From NCBI GenBank assembly GCA_008636095.1, contig VSJD01000011.1, positions 1-11,486 of the forward strand: 11,486 bases of DNA. Reading direction: 5' to 3'. This document shows positions 7,501 to 11,486 of this stretch, piece by piece; the first letter of the stretch is position 1, and each line of letters starts with the position of its first letter. The DNA comes from Kiritimatiellota bacterium (lineage in GTDB: Bacteria > Verrucomicrobiota > Kiritimatiellia > JAAZAB01). The notes under the pieces were generated by a model. The model was not told the DNA's origin, searched no databases, and saw only the letters and a list, made by a program, of their open reading frames with translations. A program made the translations under genes and the position numbers.

Positions 7501-8242
7501 GGGTGGTGTCCATGGCCTGGAGTTCACCGGCTATGCATTGAAGTTTTTCACGGGACAAAAAGATGTCCAGCCGGCGCAGTTCATCAAACATCGTCCGGTA
7601 GCGGGCGGCCTTGCCGGCCTGGCGCTGGAGCGAGATGATCTGGCGCTTGACTTCCTTGATAATGTCGGCCAGGCGCAACAGGTTGTTTTCGGTTTGCTCC
7701 AGCTTGCGCAGGGCCTCGCGCTTGTCGGTCTTGAACTTGGTAATGCCGCTGGCTTCCTCGAATACTTCACGCCGGTCATCCGGGCGCGCGCGCAGGATCA
7801 GGTCAATGCGGCCCTGCTCCATGAGCGAATAGGAGTTTGTGCCAATGCCCGTATCCATGAATAGACGCTGGATATCCTTGAGACGGCAGGGTGTTTTATT
7901 GATGAAGTACTGGCCCTCGCCGGTATGGAACACGCGGCGGGTGACGGTGATTTCGTGGTATTCCGTGCCCAGTGTTTTTTCACAGTCGGTGAAGGTCAGG
8001 CTCACTTCCGCCAGGTTCAACGGTTTGCGGGCGTCCGTACCGCTGAAGATGCAGTCTTCCATTTTGGAGCCGCGCAGGAGCCGTGCGCTCTGCTCACCCA
8101 GGACCCAGCGGATGGCATCCGATATGTTGCTCTTACCACAGCCATTTGGCCCGACAATGGCGGTAATCCCTTCGCCAAATTCGAGCACCGTACGGTCCGC
8201 AAAACTCTTAAATCCAATCAGTTCAAGATTTTTTAAATGCAC
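4532..8242 (-). CDS. smc: Chromosome partition protein Smc
   Basis: Smc is the ATPase core of bacterial condensin, an SMC dimer that loops and compacts DNA with ScpA and ScpB. The 1236-residue protein is complete. The N-terminal head opens MHLKNLELIGFKSFADRT and has the Walker A GPNGCGKS at 31-38. A long coiled coil (about 165-510) follows, then the hinge (about 512-660, with CVLGALADQITAEPDYAQALEAVL), a return coiled coil (about 665-1010), and the C-terminal head. That head has LSGGE at 1089-1093, Walker B FCLLDELDAALD at about 1113-1124 and the closing ITHNRQTI. LSGGE is followed by Ser where Lys or Arg is usual. After the normal family end (GVTMEADKVSRIMSMRF) there is a tail of about 58 residues rich in Ala, Pro and Glu. 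The start is GTG, supported by AGGTGA 7 bases upstream. It is transcribed toward hisC, its partner subunits being on the other arm. Confidence 0.98.
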   Translation of the reverse strand: MHLKNLELIGFKSFADRTVLEFGEGITAIVGPNGCGKSNISDAIRWVLGEQSARLLRGSKMEDCIFSGTDARKPLNLAEVSLTFTDCEKTLGTEYHEITVTRRVFHTGEGQYFINKTPCRLKDIQRLFMDTGIGTNSYSLMEQGRIDLILRARPDDRREVFEEASGITKFKTDKREALRKLEQTENNLLRLADIIKEVKRQIISLQRQAGKAARYRTMFDELRRLDIFLSREKLQCIAGELQAMDTTLATLNVTIETLQQDIQRHEQQGETLRDGLSDIEREIAGQRQADMEMQALLERTRQEVENNRRRIRELEDLIQRDTRDIAGVTHELDNDRRALAQSQVRLKEVGTQLKTAEADLLTKSQKNAQHEQAMDQTKQDIQKMLDERLELDDRHAKLQNELHQMENEDRHIVSRRERCAAEQANLKLVLKNHDKRMGESVQTLKALTDAVTHADQDLQTLLADREHLAADSKDRENRRSENQSQAAALTAQIALLTKSLAEKDEFSESVKQVLNDPAALGVDRACVLGALADQITAEPDYAQALEAVLRMWLDAVVVTDVACARDLIQRLAAEAQGSICLLAASVPEVAPTSQSVGAVALVEHVTAAEAVRPLLRRLLSQVWVIDSLEALPPVIPPNAVYVTRQGALVRGNGACELYHGDARIRNPLAQRHQVAAFQETLSGLHAAADILTGELEAIALRQTAQDEAIQLSRVALEEKRQALARREGEQEMVVRQTNQVRDNLETVTYELHELEKQGSSPERKSAMIVEMDQARARRGEIKLMVETRNRDLTALEHDHKQMLNLLLAANVRAAQHRQAVEHLVSQHQPLSDRIAQAEATIRERTARVEEYRTAIEALKQSVTEAQQKIPDLEATLKIQAERLQAFQEKRERQQAEFKILDEQVKKRRVDIEAQRARKNELTVKCAEARMKHEHILERVTGDYRLTAEAIRAEPEPEWSEGVRPAAEAMESQVAELRAKIESMGPVNTGAIDEYKQLQERFDFLTQQQDDLVKSKQQLMDLIRKINQTTTEMFSKTFAQINANFQAMFQQLFGGGTAKLILTDEEDILECGIEVYARPPGKRLQSISLLSGGESTMTAVALLFSIYMVKPSPFCLLDELDAALDDSNIHRFVKVLKGFLNQSQFLVITHNRQTISAAGTLYGVTMEADKVSRIMSMRFKEHHHEEVPSQPAAEAPVAMAAPAADAIQPESVPLEESLETVAIEKPLTGDTSPDTTG

Positions 8243-8293
8243 AAACCCCTCACCTAAATCAGCGGTTTCACACTAACTGCCAAAATTTCTTAT

Positions 8294-8322
8294 ACCATAC
8301 CAAGGGTAACAAAATAATGCAA
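8294..8322 (-). promoter_or_regulatory. Candidate sigma-70-like promoter for smc
   Basis: On the minus strand, in the 98-bp gap between the yacP-like stop and the smc start, TTGCAT (8317-8322) and TATGGT (8294-8299) are 17 bp apart. These match the consensus at three and four of six positions. The gap is also AT-rich compared with its surroundings. Smc could instead be read through from upstream genes. Confidence 0.3.
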
Positions 8323-8340
8323 CCACAATCTGTAGTGATT

Positions 8341-8961
8341 TTACGCTCCCGAAGTCTCGCCTTGTTTATTGATGGCCAGGCCGGAAAACGGATTACCCAG
8401 GGGTGTGGCCGGATGCTGGGCGGCGCCCCGCGAGCGCAACTCCTGCTCGATTCTGACAAGGGTCTCGTTTAATTGATCGAGGAATACGGAACAGGCCATG
8501 GTTTCGGCGCCGGCCCCTTCCGTGGTTTCGCGCTCGAGCCGGTCGGAGGTGACCACCACGACCCTACCCGCGGTGGCGGGCCTGCCCGCCAGCCCAGCCT
8601 GAAACACCAGCTGTTCAATAACCGTATCGGCTGTTTTATCCCTGGGGGAAAACAGCACTTCCACGATCGAACTTTCTTGTTCATCAGGCCCATCGCCGGA
8701 GTGGCCATCGCCACTGGAGTGGCCATCGCCACCGGAGTGGCCATCGCCACCGGAGCGACCGTCAAAAACCACCGTAATGCGCTCGGCCAAGATGCCAACC
8801 GTTTTTTCCAACAATTGAATGAGACGCCGACGCTTGCCGGCCAGGTCGCGTGGCATCCCGACCTCTCGGAGAATCGGGGCACCGGACCGGCAATTGCCGG
8901 ACCGGTAATCACCAGCTCGGTGGATCAGGTTATAACCGTCAATGATCAGCCACTTGGTCAT
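8341..8961 (-). CDS. YacP-like NYN-domain protein, putative RNase
   Basis: The family (YacP, also called Rae1 in Bacillus, with a PIN-like NYN fold) includes ribosome-associated RNA endonucleases; activity here is inferred. The 206-residue product opens with MTKWLIIDGYNLIH, the NYN signature with Asp8. The other expected acidic positions are Asp67 in ITVVFDGR, Asp112 in KTADTVIEQLV and Asp140 in VVVVTSDR. Two regions look inserted relative to the usual domain: GDYRSGNCRSGAPILREVG at about 17-35, and a Gly/Asp/His/Ser stretch at about 70-91 coded by an 18-bp tandem repeat. Both lie between conserved strands, so the core may still fold. The frame is open to 9003, but homology and the 4-base gap to the glycosidase stop favour ATG 8961. 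No good ribosome site is seen, which fits translational coupling to the gene before it. Confidence 0.8.
   Translation of the reverse strand: MTKWLIIDGYNLIHRAGDYRSGNCRSGAPILREVGMPRDLAGKRRRLIQLLEKTVGILAERITVVFDGRSGGDGHSGGDGHSSGDGHSGDGPDEQESSIVEVLFSPRDKTADTVIEQLVFQAGLAGRPATAGRVVVVTSDRLERETTEGAGAETMACSVFLDQLNETLVRIEQELRSRGAAQHPATPLGNPFSGLAINKQGETSGA
8698..8751 (-). repeat. Three tandem 18-bp repeats inside the yacP-like gene
   Basis: Three full copies of GGAGTGGCCATCGCCAC[CT] run at 8698-8715, 8716-8733 and 8734-8751 (plus-strand reading), with a partial copy on the 8697 side. The first copy differs from the others by one base at its end. On the coding strand each adds the six residues GDGHSG or a variant, in frame. 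Confidence 0.9.
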
Positions 8962-8965
8962 GGCA

Positions 8966-10324
8966 CTATTTGAAAAACTGCGGCAGATATTTGCGGTTGG
9001 CACGCAGGAGCTCCAGTCCCATTTTACGGATGTCGCTGGGCGGCAGGTGTGCGCAGACCGGATCGTTGATCAGGGCCAGCAACGCCGCTTCCATGTTGCC
9101 GGCCAATCCCGCCTGCACGGTCCGCATCTGGACCTCGGCATGGGGCGCCACCAAGGCCTTGATCGGCTCCGGCAATGGTCCCACCGTGAACGGCGTAAAG
9201 CCCATCGCATTCACCCGCCCCAGAGTTTCCACGACCGCACCCCGCGGGAGGTTGTCAATCTGGCCGACGTTGACGCTGTTGATGACGTCGGTAAAATCCG
9301 AGCCGAAGGCAATGGCATGGATGATATCGGCGGCCGTCTCACGGGACGGTGTGGCCGGCAGTGATTTTTTAGCCGTCCAGGTTTTAATCTGCGCAGCAGC
9401 CTTCCGGTAACCGGCGGAGCGTTCGCTAATCGGCGTGCGTACGAGCTTGAAGCGCTTCATGATCGCCTTGTCCGTCATCGTATCGCAAAAAAACTCACTG
9501 GTGTGCCGGTCGCCAAAATACGTCAGATACCCGAACTGCTCGAAAAGCTCGCCGGCCAGCCGTTGATTGGATCCAAAGCCCATGGTGTCCCGAAACGTCC
9601 GGTTGACGAGCGTCGCCAGATTGCGACCGCGGAGTTTTTTGCGCAGGAGGGCATACCCGTCCCGACCTTTGATCTTAAAATCAAGGATCCAGAAGAAGTG
9701 GTTCAGGCCGCCAAACCGCACCTGGATATCCTGTTCGCTTTTCAACCCGAAGATCAATTGCAGGATGTGGTAACTTTCAAACAGGCCGTGGCATAACCCC
9801 ACAACCCGCTCCCGCCCGAGTTCGTCGGAAAGCACCTTGGTCAGGGCACCCATGGGATTGGTATAGTTGAGGATGTAGGCTTGCGGAGCCAGATTTTTTA
9901 TCTGCTTGGCATAATCGTGGAAAACGGGAATGTTTCTTAACGCGCGCGACCATCCGCCGGGTCCCGAAGTATCGCCGACCGTATGATAAATCCCGTATTT
10001 CTCCGGAATGGCTATATCATGCCGCATCGTCTCCAGGCGGCCAGTGGAAATGGCGATGATCACAAAATCGGCGCCGGTCAGGGCGGCCTCCGGATCGCGC
10101 GTGGCCTGGATCGAGACCCGGTCAATCTTCCACGCTTTCAAATTCGCGCGAAACATTGCTTCGATAGCGCGCGCGCGTTCCATACTCAGGTCCAGCAGGC
10201 AAAACTCCAACTCGGCGCGTTCCATGCCCGGCTTAAAGATGATGTCCCGAATGATCGTCGGGCTCCAATTCTGACTGCCGCCGCCGACAAACGTTACCTT
10301 TATGCTTTTCTTGTAGTTGATCAT
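8966..10324 (-). CDS. Glycoside hydrolase family 4 protein (alpha-glycosidase type)
   Basis: GH4 enzymes cleave glycosides by an NAD- and divalent-metal-dependent redox mechanism in the cytoplasm. Members act on alpha-galactosides, alpha-glucosides or phosphorylated sugars. The 452-residue protein has an N-terminal Rossmann motif VTFVGGGS (10-17) for NAD, GDTSGPGG (117-124), ILNYTNPM (151-158), GLCHG (176-180), GGLNHF (205-210) and GDRHTSEF (271-278). By family precedent (Thermotoga AglA), Cys178 and His209 would bind the metal, Asn153 the substrate, and Asp272 match the proposed base. Size and motifs are closest to the MelA/AglA type rather than the phospho-glucosidases, but the substrate is not decided. 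I use ATG 10324; a TTG at 10333 is in frame but adds only three residues. The yacP-like gene starts 4 bases after its stop, so the two are probably cotranscribed. Confidence 0.9.
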   Translation of the reverse strand: MINYKKSIKVTFVGGGSQNWSPTIIRDIIFKPGMERAELEFCLLDLSMERARAIEAMFRANLKAWKIDRVSIQATRDPEAALTGADFVIIAISTGRLETMRHDIAIPEKYGIYHTVGDTSGPGGWSRALRNIPVFHDYAKQIKNLAPQAYILNYTNPMGALTKVLSDELGRERVVGLCHGLFESYHILQLIFGLKSEQDIQVRFGGLNHFFWILDFKIKGRDGYALLRKKLRGRNLATLVNRTFRDTMGFGSNQRLAGELFEQFGYLTYFGDRHTSEFFCDTMTDKAIMKRFKLVRTPISERSAGYRKAAAQIKTWTAKKSLPATPSRETAADIIHAIAFGSDFTDVINSVNVGQIDNLPRGAVVETLGRVNAMGFTPFTVGPLPEPIKALVAPHAEVQMRTVQAGLAGNMEAALLALINDPVCAHLPPSDIRKMGLELLRANRKYLPQFFK

Positions 10325-10353
10325 GATGCCCAATGCCTTGTTTTTTTGAATCT

Positions 10354-10400
10354 GTGATGGGATGTTCCGTCACGGATTCAGAACGAACATTTGCCATCAC
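10354..10400. repeat. Imperfect hairpin between ppiC and the GH4 gene
   Basis: GTGATGG (10354-10360) pairs with CCATCAC (10394-10400), and ATGTTC (10362-10367) pairs with GAACAT (10385-10390), giving 13 pairs around a small internal loop. In the direction of transcription (minus) it is followed by an A-run and not a T-run, so it does not look like an intrinsic terminator for ppiC. Its loop holds TCACGGATTC, a word that recurs at 10830-10839. Confidence 0.6.
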
Positions 10401-10411
10401 CCGCGCTGACG

Positions 10412-10693
10412 TTATTCGGTTCGGCTGGTGATTTCAATCAGGTGGAACCCGAACTGGGTCTGCACCGGACCGTGAACCTTGCCGAGCACCTCGCTGAACA
10501 CAATCTGGTCAAATTCCTTGACCATCTGGCCCTTGGAAAATGTGCCCAAATCACCCCCCTGCTTTCCGGAAGGACATTGCGAATGCTTTTGGGCCAGGGC
10601 GGCAAAATCCGCTCCGGCTTCAATTTGTTGTTTAAGGGCTTCACATTCATGTTGCGTGCGAACCAGGATATGACGCGCGGCGGCTTTAGCCAT
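10412..10693 (-). CDS. ppiC: Parvulin-type peptidyl-prolyl cis-trans isomerase (PpiC)
   Basis: PpiC speeds cis-trans isomerisation of peptide bonds before proline. The 93-residue product is a stand-alone parvulin domain of the same length as E. coli PpiC and closely alike along its length: MAKAAARHILV at the start, HSQCPSGKQGGDLGTFSKGQMV in the middle and TQFGFHLIEI near the end. The parvulin active-site residues His8, Cys40, Met57, Phe61 and His84 are all present. There is no signal peptide, so it should be cytoplasmic. The ATG at 10693 has a strong AAGGAG 6 bases upstream. The frame is open to 10762, but the extra 23 residues come from a repeat (MDNGQWIMGD) and are not part of the domain. 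Other than strand, I see no functional tie to its neighbours. Confidence 0.95.
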   Translation of the reverse strand: MAKAAARHILVRTQHECEALKQQIEAGADFAALAQKHSQCPSGKQGGDLGTFSKGQMVKEFDQIVFSEVLGKVHGPVQTQFGFHLIEITSRTE

Positions 10694-10737
10694 GGGAGTC
10701 TCCTTTTCTGATATTGCTCTTGTTGCTCTACTATCAC

Positions 10738-10763
10738 CCATTATCCATTGACCATTATCCATT
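10738..10763. repeat. Paired CCATTATCCATT direct repeat upstream of ppiC
   Basis: The 12-mer CCATTATCCATT occurs at 10738-10749 and again at 10752-10763, separated by two bases. It lies in the ppiC leader. On the minus strand it reads AATGGATAATGG, a type of short low-complexity repeat I recall from intergenic DNA of PVC-group and other environmental bacteria. Confidence 0.7.
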
Positions 10764-10882
10764 AATTTCGAAATGCAATTGACCAGTACTATATACCACC
10801 CGCCGGCTGGGGAAAAGAGCTGATATTTTTCACGGATTCGTTCGCACCTCGAATGACGGGCGTTATTGTCGGTAATTGGCTC

Positions 10883-11353
10883 TCAGGGAAGCAGGGTAGC
10901 CTTAATTTTGACAACAATTTTTTTAACATTTTCAGCTGAGGTCCCATAGTTCAGCGATGGCCTGTGCGCATCATTTGGAAAGAACACCGCAAAAAATCCC
11001 TCCGTAAGCGGTGCTGCACCCGGCAGTCTTTCCGGATCATCGAATAAAACACAATCTTTTGCTTCGTTATATTCGGTTTTAACGGCTAAGCCATCAATAG
11101 CGGTGACATCCACCCGTTCCCGGCCTTTGAGCAGCATCTGAACATCTATCTGCTTACGGTGCGCCTCGTAAATCCCCTCCTTTGGCGGCTTGGTATCACA
11201 AGAAAATACGGAGGCATAAGCATCTTCACCTGCGATTGCATACCGGCCAGGCTCAATATCAACCGAACATTTTTTTACAAAGGCAAACACTTTCTGCCAG
11301 ATTTTATTTTTCGGGAAATAGTTTTTCCAATTGGATGTTTTATCATAAATCAT
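10883..11353 (-). CDS. YhcH/YjgK/YiaL family protein (DUF386, TabA/EbgC-like)
   Basis: This family of small cupin-like proteins is found with sugar catabolism genes. Members include the beta subunit of the Ebg beta-galactosidase and TabA of E. coli; a sugar anomerase or isomerase role has been suggested, and the exact reaction here is unknown. The 156-residue product is full length. It shows the family features EAHRKQIDVQMLLKGRERV at about 63-81 (Glu63, His65, Asp70, Gln72) and GFFAVFFPNDAHRPSL at about 119-133 (His130), the likely metal-binding residues, and ends VKKIVVKIKATLL. The ATG at 11353 is preceded by AGAGGA with 7-base spacing. The 189 bp separating it from ppiC make a shared transcript uncertain. 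The GH4 gene nearby is the only other sugar-related gene in view. Confidence 0.9.
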   Translation of the reverse strand: MIYDKTSNWKNYFPKNKIWQKVFAFVKKCSVDIEPGRYAIAGEDAYASVFSCDTKPPKEGIYEAHRKQIDVQMLLKGRERVDVTAIDGLAVKTEYNEAKDCVLFDDPERLPGAAPLTEGFFAVFFPNDAHRPSLNYGTSAENVKKIVVKIKATLLP

Positions 11354-11412
11354 TTTGCATTCCTCTTATCATTATTAGGTCTTAACCATCACGAACTGCT
11401 GCGAAAAATAAT

Positions 11413-11486
11413 TTCACCACGAATGGCACGGATATGAAACGAGCTAATCCTTGTCGCATCTGCCTTTCCATCCGTGTTATCAGTGT
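11413..11486. repeat. Dispersed-type repeat with CACGGAT/ATCCGTG inverted pair at window edge
   Basis: CACGGAT at 11427-11433 is the reverse complement of ATCCGTG at 11470-11476. Read on the minus strand, the stretch runs from ACACTGATAACACGGATGG to ATCCGTGCCATTCGTGG, phrases I associate with intergenic dispersed repeats. It is cut by the window edge. It lies about 60 bp upstream of the YhcH-family gene. I see no gene in 11354-11486. Confidence 0.5.

Noticed and set aside
5225..7864. Several long plus-strand open frames (211, 251 and 225 codons) within smc
   Set aside because: They lie opposite the Smc coiled coils and hinge, where codon bias of the true gene keeps the antisense frame open. 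No recognisable protein features.
8698..8751. 18-bp repeats as CRISPR or iterons
   Set aside because: They are contiguous copies without spacers inside a coding frame, in multiples of three.
10354..10400. Intrinsic terminator for ppiC
   Set aside because: The stem is followed by an A-run, not a T-run, in the direction of transcription.
10694..10762. Longer ppiC start
   Set aside because: The added residues come from the AATGGATAATGG repeat, and the strong AAGGAG lies before the ATG at 10693.
1..11486. tRNA or rRNA genes, phage or transposase genes, toxin-antitoxin or defence genes
   Set aside because: I looked through the gaps and both strands and saw no sequence or protein that supports any of these.

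Overview
The window is a chromosomal stretch of a moderately GC-rich bacterium. It holds nine complete protein-coding genes and no RNA genes, phage genes or insertion sequences that I can recognise. The Smc ATPase head resembles, from memory, those of the Planctomycetota-Verrucomicrobiota-Lentisphaerota-Kiritimatiellota (PVC) group. The short boilerplate repeats between genes (for example the CATCCAACATCGAAC, GGACGACGGACACCGG and CCCGCTAAACACG types) also look like those scattered through PVC genomes. I place the organism there with moderate confidence only, because no marker gene was searched.

Left arm, plus strand (about 205-4518): scpA, scpB, pheA (fused chorismate mutase/prephenate dehydratase/ACT) and hisC (PLP-dependent aminotransferase). 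scpA, scpB and pheA are tightly packed and probably one operon. hisC is separated from pheA by about 360 bp of repeat-rich, strongly palindromic DNA. Right arm, minus strand, in order of transcription: a YhcH/YjgK/YiaL sugar-associated protein (11353-10883), ppiC parvulin (10693-10412), a glycoside hydrolase family 4 enzyme (10324-8966), a YacP-like NYN-domain nuclease (8961-8341) and smc (8242-4532). The arms converge with only 13 bp between the hisC and smc stop codons.

The main functional theme is chromosome segregation. Smc, ScpA and ScpB together form the bacterial condensin, and all three subunits are encoded here, split between the two converging arms with two aromatic or histidine amino-acid genes between them. 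The remaining genes are single-function housekeeping or sugar-metabolism genes.

The most unusual aspect is the repeat load. Several unrelated low-complexity or palindromic repeat families sit at most gene boundaries. One has entered, or grown from, the scpB reading frame as three 60-bp units plus an acidic tail, and a 30-bp piece of it recurs after pheA (27 of 30 bases identical). A separate 18-bp tandem repeat sits inside the yacP-like gene. A roughly 180-nt imperfect inverted repeat lies upstream of hisC. I did not find a defence system, CRISPR array or other clearly new multi-gene system.
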